From assembly GCF_904061905.1 (NCBI RefSeq), contig NZ_CAJFCI010000047.1, positions 1-60,824 on the forward strand: DNA of 60,824 nucleotides. The letters run 5' to 3'. Position numbers and translations under genes: made by a program. Of the stretch, positions 37,247 through 51,291 are shown one piece after another (positions within the stretch are counted from its first letter, which is position 1; each line of letters opens with the position of its first letter). This stretch comes from Zestomonas carbonaria (GTDB lineage Bacteria > Pseudomonadota > Gammaproteobacteria > Pseudomonadales > Pseudomonadaceae). The notes beneath the pieces are model-generated. The model saw nothing but the letters and a program-made list of their open reading frames with translations. It was not told the DNA's origin and ran no database searches.

Positions 37247-38671
37247 ATGACCACAGCAACCAGTACCGCCTACAACTACAAGGTGGTCCGCCAGTTTGCC
37301 CTCATGACCGTGGTCTGGGGGATAGTCGGGATGGGGATGGGAGTCCTGATCGCCGCACAACTGGTCTGGCCGGAACTCAACTTCGATCTACCGTGGACCA
37401 GCTTCGGCCGACTGCGCCCGCTGCACACCAATGCGGTGATCTTCGCTTTCGGCGGTTGCGCGCTGTTTGCCACCTCTTACTACACCGTGCAGCGCACCTG
37501 CCAGGCCCGCCTGTTCGCGCCGCGCCTGGCCGCCTTCACCTTCTGGGGCTGGCAACTGGTGATCCTGCTGGCGGCGGTGACCCTGCCGCTGGGCCTCACC
37601 AGCTCGAAAGAATACGCCGAGCTGGAATGGCCGATCGACCTGCTGATCACCGTGGTGTGGGTCGCCTACGCGGTGGTGTTCTTCGGCACCCTGATGCAGC
37701 GCAAGACCAAGCACATCTACGTAGGCAACTGGTTCTTCGGCGCCTTCATCGTCACCGTGGCGATCCTGCACATCGTCAACAACCTGGAAATCCCGGTCAC
37801 CCTGACCAAGTCCTACTCGCTGTACTCCGGCGCCACCGACGCGATGATCCAGTGGTGGTACGGCCACAACGCGGTGGGCTTCTTCCTGACCGCCGGCTTC
37901 CTGGGGATGATGTACTACTTCGTGCCCAAGCAGGCCGAGCGCCCGGTGTATTCCTACCGCCTGTCCATCGTCCACTTCTGGGCGCTGATCGGCGTGTACA
38001 TCTGGGCCGGTCCACACCACCTGCACTACACCGCCCTGCCGGACTGGGCCCAGAGCCTCGGCATGGTGATGTCGCTGGTGCTCCTCGCACCCTCCTGGGG
38101 CGGCATGATCAACGGCATGATGACCTTGTCGGGTGCCTGGCATAAGTTGCGCAGCGACCCGATCCTGCGCTTCCTGGTGGTGTCCCTGGCCTTCTACGGC
38201 ATGTCCACTTTCGAAGGCCCGATGATGGCCATCAAGACCGTCAACGCCCTCTCCCACTACACCGACTGGACCATCGGCCACGTGCACGCCGGCGCCCTCG
38301 GCTGGGTGGCGATGGTGTCCATCGGCTCGCTGTACCACATGATCCCGAAACTCTACGGCCGCGATGGCATGTACAGCGTCGGCCTGATCAACGCCCACTT
38401 CTGGCTCGCCACCATCGGCACCGTGCTCTACATCGCCTCGATGTGGGTCAACGGCATCGCCCAGGGCCTGATGTGGCGGGCGGTCAACTCCGACGGCACG
38501 CTCACCTACTCCTTCGTCGAAACGCTGGTCGCCAGCCAGCCCGGATACGTCGTGCGGTTGATCGGTGGGGCGATCTTCCTCAGCGGCATGTTCCTGATGG
38601 CCTGGAACACCTGGCGCACCGTGCGCTCCGCACAACCGGCAGCCGTCACCGCCGCCGCGCAGATGGCCTGA
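37247..38671 (+). CDS. ccoN: cbb3-type cytochrome c oxidase subunit I, isoform 2
   Basis: 474 residues with 12 membrane helices. The metal-binding histidines are in conserved settings: [14 protein letters not shown] (low-spin heme), [10 protein letters not shown] and [14 protein letters not shown] (Cu-B and Y-H), and [10 protein letters not shown] (hemes). It reduces oxygen at the heme b3/Cu-B site. ATG 37247 was chosen because it starts the conserved [10 protein letters not shown] region; upstream ATGs lack support. It heads ccoN-O-P cluster 2 under an ANR box, so it should be the low-oxygen-induced isoform. Confidence 0.96.
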   Translation: MTTATSTAYNYKVVRQFALMTVVWGIVGMGMGVLIAAQLVWPELNFDLPWTSFGRLRPLHTNAVIFAFGGCALFATSYYTVQRTCQARLFAPRLAAFTFWGWQLVILLAAVTLPLGLTSSKEYAELEWPIDLLITVVWVAYAVVFFGTLMQRKTKHIYVGNWFFGAFIVTVAILHIVNNLEIPVTLTKSYSLYSGATDAMIQWWYGHNAVGFFLTAGFLGMMYYFVPKQAERPVYSYRLSIVHFWALIGVYIWAGPHHLHYTALPDWAQSLGMVMSLVLLAPSWGGMINGMMTLSGAWHKLRSDPILRFLVVSLAFYGMSTFEGPMMAIKTVNALSHYTDWTIGHVHAGALGWVAMVSIGSLYHMIPKLYGRDGMYSVGLINAHFWLATIGTVLYIASMWVNGIAQGLMWRAVNSDGTLTYSFVETLVASQPGYVVRLIGGAIFLSGMFLMAWNTWRTVRSAQPAAVTAAAQMA

Positions 38672-38682
38672 GGAGAGTCGCG

Positions 38683-39294
38683 ATGAGCAAGCATGAAGTA
38701 CTCGAAAAGAACGTCGGCCTGTTGCTGCTGTGCATGGTGCTGGCGGTGAGCATCGGCGGCCTGACCCAGATCGTTCCGCTGTTCTTCCAGGACGTCGCCA
38801 ACAAGCCGGTGGAAGGCATGAAGCCCTACACCGCGCTGGAGCTGGAAGGCCGCGACATCTACATCAAGGAAGGCTGCGTCGGCTGCCACTCGCAGATGAT
38901 CCGTCCGTTCCGTGCCGAAACCGAACGCTACGGCCACTACTCGGTGGCTGGCGAGAGCGTCTGGGACCACCCGTTCCTGTGGGGCTCCAAGCGCACCGGT
39001 CCGGACCTGGCCCGCGTCGGCGCCCGCTACTCGGACGAGTGGCACCGCGCCCACCTGTACAACCCGCGCAACGTGGTGCCCGAGTCGGTGATGCCCGCCT
39101 ATCCCTGGCTGGTGCAGAACAAGCTGGACGGCAAGCACACCGCGGCCAAGTTGCAGGCCATGCGGAGTCTGGGCGTGCCCTACAGCGACGAGGACATCGC
39201 CGGCGCGCGCGAAGCCGTCGCCGGCAAGACCGAGATGGATGCCCTGGTCGCGTACCTGCAGAGCCTCGGCACCGCCATCAAGAGCAAGAGATAA
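38683..39294 (+). CDS. ccoO: cbb3 oxidase monoheme subunit CcoO, isoform 2
   Basis: 203 residues: an N-terminal membrane anchor (about 10-33) and a periplasmic cytochrome c domain with C65-VG-C68-H69 and a later methionine ligand. It passes electrons from CcoP to CcoN. It starts 11 bases after ccoN2 with AGGAGAG upstream. Long stretches are nearly identical to ccoO of cluster 1. Confidence 0.95.
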   Translation: MSKHEVLEKNVGLLLLCMVLAVSIGGLTQIVPLFFQDVANKPVEGMKPYTALELEGRDIYIKEGCVGCHSQMIRPFRAETERYGHYSVAGESVWDHPFLWGSKRTGPDLARVGARYSDEWHRAHLYNPRNVVPESVMPAYPWLVQNKLDGKHTAAKLQAMRSLGVPYSDEDIAGAREAVAGKTEMDALVAYLQSLGTAIKSKR

Positions 39295-39299
39295 CAGAG

Positions 39300-39320
39300 C
39301 CCCGGCCCATGAGGCCGGGG
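39300..39320 (+). other. Hairpin in place of ccoQ in cluster 2
   Basis: CCCCGGCC-CATGA-GGCCGGGG, 8-bp perfect stem, in the 54-bp gap between ccoO2 and ccoP2. No T-run follows. A tiny 11-codon frame (39309-39344) starts in the loop and ends 4 bases before the ccoP2 ATG. No CcoQ-like membrane peptide is encoded here. Confidence 0.75.
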
Positions 39321-39348
39321 ACCGACAGGATTCGTGGAGCCTGATCAC

Positions 39349-40281
39349 ATGACTTCATTCTGGAGCTGGTACATCACCCTGCTGACCATCGGCAGCCTGG
39401 TCGCCCTGCTGTGGCTGATCTTCGCCACCCGCCGGGGCGAGTCCGCCGATGGCGGCAACAAGACCATGGGCCATGCCTTCGATGGCATCGAGGAATACGA
39501 CAATCCGCTGCCGAAATGGTGGTTCCTGCTGTTCATCGGGACCATCGTCTTCGCCGCCGGCTACCTGCTGCTCTACCCGGGCCTGGGCAACTGGAAAGGC
39601 GTTCTCCCCGGCTATGACGGCTGGACGCAGACCAAGGAATGGCAACGCGAAGTGGATGCCGCCGAAAAAGCCTACGGCCCGCTGTTCGCCCGCCTGGCCG
39701 CCACGCCCATCGAGGAACTGGCCCAGGACGAGCAGGCGCTGAAGATCGGCAACCGGCTGTTCGCCACCTACTGCTCGATCTGCCACGGCTCCGACGCCAA
39801 GGGCGCCCAGGGCTTCCCCAACCTGACCGACGCCAACTGGCGCTGGGGCGGCGAGCCGGAAACCATCAAGACCAGCATCCTGCACGGCCGCCAGGGCATG
39901 ATGCCGGGCTGGGGCGAAGTGGTCGGCGAAGCCGGCGTGAAGAACGTCGCCGCCTATGTGCGCGGCACCCTGGCCGGCCTGCCGCTGCCGGCCGACCACG
40001 GCGCCGACCTGGACGAAGGCCAGCAGGTGTACCAGACCACCTGCGTCGCCTGCCACGGCCCCGAAGGCAAGGGCATGGCCGCCCTCGGCGCCCCGGACCT
40101 GACCCAGCCGAGTGGCTGGATCTACGGCTCCAGCCTGGCGCAGTTGCAGCAGACCGTGCGCCACGGCCGCAACGGCCAGATGCCGGCCCAGGAGCAGTAC
40201 CTGGGCAACGACAAGGTGCATGTCCTCGCCGCCTACGTGTACAGCCTGTCGCGGCAAGTGGAGGAAAGCCCCGCGCAGTAG
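39349..40281 (+). CDS. ccoP: cbb3 oxidase diheme subunit CcoP, isoform 2
   Basis: 310 residues: two N-terminal membrane helices (about 5-28 and 58-80) and two cytochrome c domains with CSICHG and CVACHG heme sites. It receives electrons from soluble c-type cytochromes. The start at 39349 follows GGAG at 9 nt. The stop is followed by a repeat-like hairpin (GGTGGGCC ... GGCCCACC, about 40303-40340) that may end transcript 2. Confidence 0.95.
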   Translation: MTSFWSWYITLLTIGSLVALLWLIFATRRGESADGGNKTMGHAFDGIEEYDNPLPKWWFLLFIGTIVFAAGYLLLYPGLGNWKGVLPGYDGWTQTKEWQREVDAAEKAYGPLFARLAATPIEELAQDEQALKIGNRLFATYCSICHGSDAKGAQGFPNLTDANWRWGGEPETIKTSILHGRQGMMPGWGEVVGEAGVKNVAAYVRGTLAGLPLPADHGADLDEGQQVYQTTCVACHGPEGKGMAALGAPDLTQPSGWIYGSSLAQLQQTVRHGRNGQMPAQEQYLGNDKVHVLAAYVYSLSRQVEESPAQ

Positions 40282-40682
40282 CGCCGCCGCACACAGCCGC
40301 AGGGTGGGCCAGGCGGAACGCCGCCCGGCCCACCCTGCGACTACCGCCCCTCCCTCCTCCGGGTCACCTCAAGGTGGCCTCCTCCCTCCGCGACACCTTC
40401 ATGCGACCGAGTGTCGCACCCTCCGCCGACCAACAACATGGCCGGACAATTCGCATGGACTAACCTTGGCGAAGTGTGCCCCCGTGGCAACCGCACTTCC
40501 CACGCGACGTACAGGCCGTGCCTGAATTGTGGAAAGCCTTTGCCCACGGGTTGAAATATCTTGTTTCAGATGCCTGGAAGCCTTGTGGTTACGGGTTTCG
40601 GCGTTGCAATGGATACCTGCTTTCTCCATACTTGCCGCCGATTTTTTACCCCGAAAAAACACCCAAACCGTGGAACCTTAGA
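40282..40682. other. Gap between the two cbb3 operons
   Basis: 401 bp. The first part holds an inverted repeat with GGTGGGCC/GGCCCACC arms. No TTGAT-N4-ATCAA box was found upstream of ccoN1, unlike cluster 2. This fits a constitutive cluster 1, as known in P. aeruginosa. Confidence 0.6.
40604..40632 (+). promoter_or_regulatory. Candidate sigma-70 promoter for ccoNOQP-1
   Basis: TTGCAA (40604-40609) and CATACT (40627-40632) with a 17-bp spacer, about 50 bp before the ccoN1 ATG. It is a plausible but not strong match and is called from spacing and position only. Confidence 0.4.
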
Positions 40683-42125
40683 ATGAGCACAGCAATCAGT
40701 CCGACTGCTTATAACTATAAGGTGGTCCGCCAGTTCGCCATCATGACGGTGGTCTGGGGGATCCTTGGCATGGGCATGGGCGTCTTCATTGCCTCGCAAC
40801 TGGTCTTCCCCGAACTGAACTTCGGTCTGCCCTGGACGAGCTTTGGACGTCTGCGCCCCCTGCATACCAACCTGGTGATCTTCGCCTTCGGTGGCTGTGC
40901 TCTGTTCGCAACTTCCTACTACGTGGTACAGCGCACCTGCCAGGCCCGCCTGATCTCCGACAACCTCGCCGCCTTCACCTTCTGGGGCTGGCAGGCAGTG
41001 ATCGTCGCTGCGGGCATCACCCTGCCGCTGGGCTATACCTCCTCCAAGGAGTACGCTGAGCTGGAATGGCCGATCGACCTGCTGATCACCGTGGTCTGGG
41101 TCAGCTACCTGCTGGTGTTCTTCGGCACCATCGTCAAGCGCAAGACCAAGCACATCTACGTGGGCAACTGGTTCTACGGCGCCTTCATCGTCGTGACCGC
41201 GATGCTGCACATCGTCAACAACATGGAAATCCCTGTCACCTTCTGGAAGTCCTACTCGCTGTACTCCGGCGCTACCGACGCGATGATCCAGTGGTGGTAC
41301 GGCCACAACGCCGTGGGCTTCTTCCTGACCACCGGCTTCCTCGGCATGATGTACTACTTCGTACCGAAGCAGGCCGAGCGCCCGATCTACTCCTATCGCC
41401 TGTCCATCGTCCACTTCTGGGCGCTGATCACCCTGTACATCTGGGCCGGCCCGCACCACCTGCACTACACCGCCCTGCCGGACTGGGCGCAGTCGCTGGG
41501 CATGGTGATGTCGGTGATCCTCCTGGCGCCGAGCTGGGGAGGCATGATCAACGGCATGATGACCCTGTCGGGCGCCTGGCATAAGCTGCGCACCGACCCG
41601 ATCCTGCGCTTCCTGGTGGTCTCCCTGGCCTTCTACGGCATGTCCACCTTCGAAGGCCCGATGATGGCCATCAAGACCGTCAACGCCCTCTCCCACTACA
41701 CCGACTGGACCATCGGCCACGTGCACGCCGGCGCCCTCGGCTGGGTGGCGATGGTGTCCATCGGCTCGCTCTACCACCTGATCCCGCGCGTCTACGGCCG
41801 CACCCAGATGCACAGCGTCGGCCTGATCAACGCTCACTTCTGGCTCGCCACCATCGGCACCGTGCTCTACATCGCCTCGATGTGGGTCAACGGCATCACC
41901 CAGGGCCTGATGTGGCGTGCGATCAACGAAGACGGCACCCTGACCTACTCCTTCGTCGAAGCCCTGGTCGCCAGCCAGCCCGGCTTCGTCGTCCGTGCCA
42001 TCGGTGGCGCCTTCTTCGCCAGCGGCATGTTCCTGATGGCCTACAACACCTGGCGCACCGTGCGCGCATCCAAGCCGGCCGACGCTGACGCCGCTGCCGT
42101 GATTCCCGCAGTAGGAGCCCATTGA
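40683..42125 (+). CDS. ccoN: cbb3-type cytochrome c oxidase subunit I, isoform 1
   Basis: 480 residues, with the same 12-helix layout and heme/Cu-B histidines as isoform 2 ([45 protein letters not shown]). The C-terminal tail differs from isoform 2. ATG 40683 starts the conserved sequence; the frame is open further upstream, but that part is not conserved and lies in the promoter region. A 122-nt segment (41649-41770) is identical to ccoN2. Confidence 0.96.
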   Translation: MSTAISPTAYNYKVVRQFAIMTVVWGILGMGMGVFIASQLVFPELNFGLPWTSFGRLRPLHTNLVIFAFGGCALFATSYYVVQRTCQARLISDNLAAFTFWGWQAVIVAAGITLPLGYTSSKEYAELEWPIDLLITVVWVSYLLVFFGTIVKRKTKHIYVGNWFYGAFIVVTAMLHIVNNMEIPVTFWKSYSLYSGATDAMIQWWYGHNAVGFFLTTGFLGMMYYFVPKQAERPIYSYRLSIVHFWALITLYIWAGPHHLHYTALPDWAQSLGMVMSVILLAPSWGGMINGMMTLSGAWHKLRTDPILRFLVVSLAFYGMSTFEGPMMAIKTVNALSHYTDWTIGHVHAGALGWVAMVSIGSLYHLIPRVYGRTQMHSVGLINAHFWLATIGTVLYIASMWVNGITQGLMWRAINEDGTLTYSFVEALVASQPGFVVRAIGGAFFASGMFLMAYNTWRTVRASKPADADAAAVIPAVGAH

Positions 42126-42733
42126 TGAACCACGAAGTAGTCGAGAAGAATATCGGCCTGCTGGCCTTCTTCATGGTCATCGCCGTCAGCATCGGCGGCC
42201 TGACCCAGATCGTTCCGCTGTTCTTCCAGGACGTCACCAACAAGCCGGTCGAAGGCATGCAGCCGCGTACCGCGCTGGAACTGGAAGGCCGCGACATCTA
42301 CATCAAGGAAGGCTGCGTCGGCTGCCACTCGCAGATGATCCGTCCGTTCCGCGCCGAGACCGAGCGCTACGGCCACTACTCGGTAGCCGGCGAGAGCGTC
42401 TGGGACCACCCGTTCCTGTGGGGCTCCAAGCGTACCGGTCCGGACCTGGCCCGCGTCGGCGGTCGCTACTCGGACGAGTGGCACCGTGCCCACCTGTACA
42501 ACCCCCGCAACGTGGTGCCCGAGTCGGTGATGCCGGCCTACCCGTGGCTGGTGGAGAACAAGCTGGACGGCAAGCACACCGCCCAGAAGATGGAAGCACT
42601 GCGCGCCCTGGGCGTGCCGTACACCGATGAAGACATTGCCGGCGCACGCGATGCCGTCAAGGGCAAGACCGAAATGGATGCCCTCGTCGCGTACCTGCAG
42701 GGCCTTGGCACCATCATCAAGAGCAAACGGTGA
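42125..42733 (+). CDS. ccoO: cbb3 oxidase monoheme subunit CcoO, isoform 1
   Basis: 202 residues, same organisation as isoform 2, with heme site [12 protein letters not shown] near residue 64. Its ATG shares one base with the TGA of ccoN1 (TGATG), so translation is coupled. It precedes ccoQ by 5 bases. Confidence 0.95.
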   Translation: MNHEVVEKNIGLLAFFMVIAVSIGGLTQIVPLFFQDVTNKPVEGMQPRTALELEGRDIYIKEGCVGCHSQMIRPFRAETERYGHYSVAGESVWDHPFLWGSKRTGPDLARVGGRYSDEWHRAHLYNPRNVVPESVMPAYPWLVENKLDGKHTAQKMEALRALGVPYTDEDIAGARDAVKGKTEMDALVAYLQGLGTIIKSKR

Positions 42734-42738
42734 CTGTG

Positions 42739-42930
42739 ATGGATATCGGGACTATTCGCGGACTTGGCACCCTCGTCATTTTCATCGCCTTCATCGGCCT
42801 GGCGCTCTGGGCATTCAGTTCCAGGCGCAAGAAGGACTTCGACGAAGCCACCCTGCTGCCGTTCGCGGATGATCCCGAAGCCATCAAGCACGTCGAGCAA
42901 GAGCAAGCTTCTAGGAGTAACAAAGAATGA
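42739..42930 (+). CDS. ccoQ: cbb3 oxidase accessory subunit CcoQ
   Basis: 63 residues: one membrane helix (about 8-28, [15 protein letters not shown]), a basic SRRKKDF flank and an acidic tail. CcoQ stabilises the association of CcoP with CcoNO. ATG 42739 matches the family start ([10 protein letters not shown]); a GTG at 42730 is less likely. It overlaps ccoP1 by four bases. Only cluster 1 has this gene. Confidence 0.9.
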   Translation: MDIGTIRGLGTLVIFIAFIGLALWAFSSRRKKDFDEATLLPFADDPEAIKHVEQEQASRSNKE

Positions 42931-43898
42931 CCCTCTTCTGGAGTCTGTACGTCACCGTACTCACCCTGGGCACGATCTTCGCCCTGACCTGGCTGCTGTT
43001 TTCCACCCGCCGCGGTCAGCGCGCCGAGGCCACCGACGAAACCGTCGGCCACGCCTTCGATGGCATCGAGGAATACGACAATCCGCTGCCGAAGTGGTGG
43101 TTCATGCTGTTCATCGCCACCATCGTCTTCGCCCTCGGCTACCTGGCGCTCTACCCGGGCCTCGGTAACTGGAAAGGCGTCCTGCCGGGCTACGGCTACC
43201 TGAACAACGAGACCAAGCAGGAGTTCTCCACCGGCTCGTCGGGCTGGACCGGCGTACACGAGTGGGAAAAGGAAATGGCCAAGGCCGACGCCAAGTTCGG
43301 GCCGATCTTCGCCAAGTTCGCCGCCATGCCCATCGAGGAAGTGGCCAAGGACCCGCAAGCCCTGAAAATGGGTGGCCGTCTGTTCGCCTCCAACTGCTCG
43401 ATCTGCCACGGCTCGGACGCCCGGGGCGCCTACGGCTTCCCGAACCTGACCGACGACGTCTGGCGCTGGGGCGGCGAAGCGGAAACCATCAAGACCACCA
43501 TCATGGAAGGCCGCCACGGCATGATGCCGCCCCAGGGCCCGGTGATCGGCGACCAGGGCGTTCGCAACGTCGCCGCCTTCGTCACCACCCAACTGCATGG
43601 CCGCAAGCTGCCGGAAGGCGCGGAAGCGGACGTCGAGGCCGGCAAGCAGATCTTCTCCACCACCTGCTCCGCCTGCCACGGTCCCGAAGGCAAAGGCATG
43701 GCCGCCCTCGGCGCGCCCGACCTGACCCAGCCGTCCGCCTTCATCTACGGCACCAGCTTCGCGCAACTGCAACAGACCATTCGCTACGGCCGCACCGGCG
43801 TCATGCCGGCCCAGGCCGAGCTGCAAGGCAACGACAAGGTCCACCTGCTGGCCGCCTACGTCTACAGCCTGTCCCACGGCGAATCCGCCGCAGAGTAA
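42927..43898 (+). CDS. ccoP: cbb3 oxidase diheme subunit CcoP, isoform 1
   Basis: 323 residues with two N-terminal helices and heme sites CSICHG and CSACHG. Compared with isoform 2 it carries ~13 extra residues in the linker after helix 2 ([16 protein letters not shown] region). It ends operon 1; a GC-rich hairpin follows. Confidence 0.95.
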   Translation: MTLFWSLYVTVLTLGTIFALTWLLFSTRRGQRAEATDETVGHAFDGIEEYDNPLPKWWFMLFIATIVFALGYLALYPGLGNWKGVLPGYGYLNNETKQEFSTGSSGWTGVHEWEKEMAKADAKFGPIFAKFAAMPIEEVAKDPQALKMGGRLFASNCSICHGSDARGAYGFPNLTDDVWRWGGEAETIKTTIMEGRHGMMPPQGPVIGDQGVRNVAAFVTTQLHGRKLPEGAEADVEAGKQIFSTTCSACHGPEGKGMAALGAPDLTQPSAFIYGTSFAQLQQTIRYGRTGVMPAQAELQGNDKVHLLAAYVYSLSHGESAAE

Positions 43899-43910
43899 GC
43901 TCTCCCCTCC

Positions 43911-43936
43911 CCCGGCTCCGCAGCATCGGAGCCGGG
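43911..43936 (+). terminator. GC-rich hairpin after ccoP1
   Basis: CCCGGCTCCG-CAGCAT-CGGAGCCGGG, perfect 10-bp stem, 12 bases after the ccoP1 stop. No T-run, so it may be a 3'-end stabiliser or a partial terminator. Confidence 0.65.
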
Positions 43937-43987
43937 CGGAACCCCAGCGCGACGACCCGTCGCAGCGTCTAGCAAGCACATCCAGCG

Positions 43988-43993
43988 TATAAT
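43988..43993 (+). promoter_or_regulatory. Consensus -10 element before ccoG
   Basis: A perfect TATAAT at 43988-43993 lies 62 bp before the ccoG start. The -35 region is weak, so an activator may be needed. It suggests that ccoG-H-I has its own promoter. Confidence 0.45.
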
Positions 43994-44054
43994 CCGAAGA
44001 CCTGACCTCTGTCGGCACGCACTGACCGGGGCATTCCCCACAGCCGTGGTACGC

Positions 44055-45473
<1,419 letters not shown>

Positions 45474-45521
45474 AATGGCCGGGCGCGGCTCCCCCGCGCC
45501 CGTACTCATCGAGAGAACAGC

Positions 45522-46060
45522 ATGTCCGCTCAACCGCAACACACCACCCGCTGGTACAAGAACGTCTGGCCCTGGATCATCATCGGCATGCTGTCCACCT
45601 CGGTGGTGCTCAGCATCAACCTGATCCGCATCGCCGTCGACAACCAGGACACCCTGGTCAACGACAACTACTACGAGGCCGGCAAGGGCATCAACCGCTC
45701 CCTGGACCGCGAGCGCCTGGCCCGCGACCTGAAGATCCGTGCCCAGGCGCACGTCGACGAACTGACCGGCGAACTCAGCCTGCGCCTCAGCGGCGCCAGC
45801 CTGCCCGAGCATCTCGAACTCAGCCTGTTCTCCCCCACCCAACCGGAGAAGGACCGCCATATCCGCCTGACCCGCAGCGTCAGCGAGCCGGATCGCTACA
45901 TCGGCCAGTTGCCGGAAGTGATCGAGGGCCGCCGCTTCGTCGAACTGCTCGGCGAACAGGAGGGCCACACCTGGCGCCTGTTCGAGGAAGAGAACATCGC
46001 CCCCGGCGGCGTCCTGATGCTCGGCGACGAAGCCATTCCGGGAGCCGAAGACCTGGGCCA

Positions 46061-46064
<4 letters not shown>
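45522..46064 (+). CDS. ccoH: cbb3 oxidase assembly protein CcoH (FixH)
   Basis: 180 residues: one N-terminal membrane helix (about 16-38) followed by a periplasmic domain with DNYYEAGKGIN, the FixH signature. It stays bound to the oxidase and is needed for assembly. It overlaps ccoI by 4 bases (ATGA). Confidence 0.93.
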
Positions 46065-48502
<2,438 letters not shown>

Positions 48503-48696
48503 AGGCTGGAGGCTGAAGGCGCTGGACAGCGTTTGTTGCTTTCGCTTTGTTTATTGGATCCCCGCGTTCGCGGGGATGATGGGTACGAAAGCGGGCCGCT
48601 TTTTCGTCCAGCCATCCAGCCTCCAGCGCTCTTTTCGGCTCTTTTCGTTTCGGCGCACACGGCGCATCCTACCCGTTCGAAGTTCGAGATCCTGCC

Positions 48697-48903
48697 ATGC
48701 CCGCCCTCTACGTCCTAATCCCCGTCGCCCTGCTCATCGTCGCGGTGGCCATCTACGTGTTCTTCTGGGCGGTGGACAGTGGCCAGTACGACGACCTAGA
48801 CGGCCCAGCCCACAGCATCCTGTTCGACGACGAAGACCCGCAGCACCAGGCCGGCGTCGACGAAGCCAAGGACGACAACGACCAGGAACCACCGCGTGCT
48901 TGA
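48697..48903 (+). CDS. ccoS: cbb3 oxidase assembly protein CcoS
   Basis: 68 residues: one membrane helix at the N-terminus (YVLIPVALLIVAVAIYVFFWAV) then DSGQYDDLDGPAHSILFDDE, the CcoS signature, and an acidic tail. It is required for maturation of cbb3 cofactors. It is separated from ccoI by 194 bp containing a REP-like palindrome, and overlaps the next gene. Confidence 0.94.
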   Translation: MPALYVLIPVALLIVAVAIYVFFWAVDSGQYDDLDGPAHSILFDDEDPQHQAGVDEAKDDNDQEPPRA

Positions 48904-49579
48904 ACTGGCGCCGCTGCTGGTTTCCGCACTGATCCTCGGCCTGCTCGGCGGCGGCCACTGCCTGGGGATGTGCGGCGGGCTGATGGGCGCGCTGACCCTG
49001 GCCATTCCCGCCGAACAACGCAACCGCCGCCTGCGCCTGCTGCTGGCCTACAACCTCGGGCGCATCCTCAGCTACACCACCGCCGGCCTGCTCATCGGCC
49101 TGGCCGGCTGGGCCGTGGCCAGCAGCCCGGCGGCGATGGCGCTGCGGGTGGTCGCCGCGCTGCTGCTGATCGCCATGGGCCTGTACCTGGCCGGCTGGTG
49201 GAGCGGCCTGACCCGTATCGAAGCGCTCGGGCGCGGTTTGTGGCGGCATATCCAGCCGGTCGCCAGCCGCCTGCTGCCGGTCGCCACCCTGCCACGCGCC
49301 CTGCTGCTCGGCGCGCTGTGGGGCTGGCTGCCCTGCGGGCTGGTCTACAGCACCCTGCTGTGGGCCGCCAGCCAGGGCGACGCGCTGCACAGCGCCCTGC
49401 TGATGTTCGCCTTCGGCCTCGGCACCTGGCCGGTGCTGATCGCCACCGGCCTCACCGCCGAACGCCTCACCGCCCTGCTGCGCCAGCGCGGCGTGCGCAT
49501 GGCCGGCGGCCTGCTGGTGATCCTCTTCGGCCTGTGGACCCTCCCCGGCCCGCACCAGGCCTGGCTGATGGGGCACTGA
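48896..49579 (+). CDS. UreH/TauE-like (DsbD_2) membrane protein linked to ccoS
   Basis: 227 residues with about six membrane helices, of the sulfite-exporter TauE/SafE - UreH-like (DsbD_2) family. The first helix ends in GGHCLGMCGG, a His/Cys/Met/Cys set seen in family members tied to metal handling. It starts with GTG inside the end of ccoS (8-base overlap), so it is translationally coupled to a cbb3 assembly gene. A role in copper or thiol supply to the oxidase is inferred from that position. Confidence 0.86.
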   Translation: MLELAPLLVSALILGLLGGGHCLGMCGGLMGALTLAIPAEQRNRRLRLLLAYNLGRILSYTTAGLLIGLAGWAVASSPAAMALRVVAALLLIAMGLYLAGWWSGLTRIEALGRGLWRHIQPVASRLLPVATLPRALLLGALWGWLPCGLVYSTLLWAASQGDALHSALLMFAFGLGTWPVLIATGLTAERLTALLRQRGVRMAGGLLVILFGLWTLPGPHQAWLMGH

Positions 49580-49700
49580 CAGGCTTTGTCTATTGGGTCC
49601 CCGCGTTCGCGGGGATGACGGTCGGGCCACAACCCTTGCGAAAACGAGCGCCTTCCGTCCTACCTTCCAGCCTCCAGCGCTTTCATCGGCTTCCCATCTC

Positions 49701-49714
49701 TTGCCCCAGATCAA
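49701..49714 (+). promoter_or_regulatory. ANR-box-like site before hemN
   Basis: TTGCCCCAGATCAA matches 8 of 10 fixed bases of TTGAT-N4-ATCAA (left half TTGCC). It lies 63 bp before the hemN ATG, a normal activator position. hemN is ANR-controlled in P. aeruginosa. Confidence 0.6.
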
Positions 49715-49776
49715 CATCCATCCCTGCCCCACCCCATAGACTGCGTGCACGTATTACGAATAAGCGGAGCACCGCC

Positions 49777-51159
49777 ATGCTCGACACCATCCAGTGGGAC
49801 ACCGACCTGATCCGCCGCTACGATCTGCCCGGCCCACGCTACACCTCCTACCCCACCGCCATGCAGTTCCACCCTGGGGTCGGCCCGTTCGAGCTGTTCC
49901 AGGCGCTGCGCGACAGTCGCAAGGCCGAACGCTCGCTGTCGCTCTACGTGCACATCCCGTTCTGCGCCAACATCTGCTACTACTGCGCCTGCAACAAGGT
50001 GATCACCAAGGACCGCAGCCGCAGCGCGCCCTACCTGCAACGGCTGATCCACGAGATCGAGATCATCAGCCGCCATGTCGACCACGACCAGGTGGTCGAA
50101 CAACTGCACTTCGGTGGCGGCACCCCGACCTTCCTCGATCACGCCCAGTTGCGCCAGTTGATGACCGAGCTGCGCCGCAACTTCAACCTGATGGACAACG
50201 ACAACGCCGACTACAGCATCGAGATCGACCCGCGCGAAGCCGACTGGGCGACCATGGGCCTGCTCCGCGAACTCGGCTTCAACCGTATCAGCCTGGGCGT
50301 ACAGGACCTCGACCCGGAAGTGCAGCGCGCGGTCAACCGCCTGCAAACCCTGGAGGAAACCCGCGCCATCATCGATGCGGCGCACACCCTGCAATACCGT
50401 TCGGTGAACATCGACCTGATCTACGGCCTGCCCAAGCAGACCCCGGAAAGCTTCGCCCGCACCGTCGACGAGGTCATCGCCCTGCAACCCAGCCGCCTGT
50501 CGGTGTTCAACTACGCCCACCTGCCGGATCGCTTCATGCCGCAGCGGCGCATCAACAGCCAGGACCTGCCCTCGCCGGCGGCCAAGCTGGCCATGCTGCA
50601 CACCACCATCGAGCAACTGGAGCGCGCCGGCTACCGCCACATAGGCATGGACCACTTCGCCCTGCCCGACGACGACCTGGCCATCGCCCAGGAAGACGGC
50701 CGCCTGCAACGCAACTTCCAGGGCTACACCACCCACGGCCACTGCGACCTGATCGGCCTGGGCGTTTCCGCCATCAGCCACGTCGGCTCGCTCTACAGCC
50801 AGAACAGCAGCGACATCGCCCAGTACCAGAACAGCCTGGACAGCGGCCAGCTCGCCACCTGCCGGGGCCTGCACAGCAGCCCGGACGACGACGTCCGCGC
50901 CGAAGTGATCCACAGCCTGATGTGCCACTACGGGGTCGACTTCGACACCATCGAGGCACGCCACGACCTGGATTTCCGAGATTACTTCGCTGATATCTGG
51001 CCGGGCCTGCAGCAAATGGCCAACGATGGCCTGATCGATCTGAACGATCGCTCGATCCGCGTGCTGCCCGCTGGCCGCCTGCTGGTCCGCGCCGTGGGCA
51101 TGCTGTTCGACCGCTACCTGAACCCACTGGAGAACCTGCGCTTCTCACGGGTGATCTGA
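49777..51159 (+). CDS. hemN: Oxygen-independent coproporphyrinogen III oxidase
   Basis: 460 residues, radical-SAM enzyme with C63-x3-C67-x2-C70 (CANICYYC), the SAM-binding GGGTPTF and the HemN C-terminal domain. It decarboxylates coproporphyrinogen III to protoporphyrinogen IX without oxygen, supplying heme for cbb3 under low oxygen. Its place between cco assembly genes and anr matches P. aeruginosa. Confidence 0.96.
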   Translation: MLDTIQWDTDLIRRYDLPGPRYTSYPTAMQFHPGVGPFELFQALRDSRKAERSLSLYVHIPFCANICYYCACNKVITKDRSRSAPYLQRLIHEIEIISRHVDHDQVVEQLHFGGGTPTFLDHAQLRQLMTELRRNFNLMDNDNADYSIEIDPREADWATMGLLRELGFNRISLGVQDLDPEVQRAVNRLQTLEETRAIIDAAHTLQYRSVNIDLIYGLPKQTPESFARTVDEVIALQPSRLSVFNYAHLPDRFMPQRRINSQDLPSPAAKLAMLHTTIEQLERAGYRHIGMDHFALPDDDLAIAQEDGRLQRNFQGYTTHGHCDLIGLGVSAISHVGSLYSQNSSDIAQYQNSLDSGQLATCRGLHSSPDDDVRAEVIHSLMCHYGVDFDTIEARHDLDFRDYFADIWPGLQQMANDGLIDLNDRSIRVLPAGRLLVRAVGMLFDRYLNPLENLRFSRVI

Positions 51160-51291
51160 CCGCCGGCGCACGGACTACGACTATCGGATACCGGGGGCGC
51201 GGCCATTGGCCGCTACCTCCAAGGTGGCAGTCCCTATTCCCCTGGAGTAACCTTACGGCCAGTCCGTGTTTCTTCCAGGGAACCCCTCCTC

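Noticed and set aside
51160..51291. ANR box upstream of anr (autoregulation)
   Set aside because: I searched the 132-bp gap for TTGAT-N4-ATCAA and close variants and saw none.
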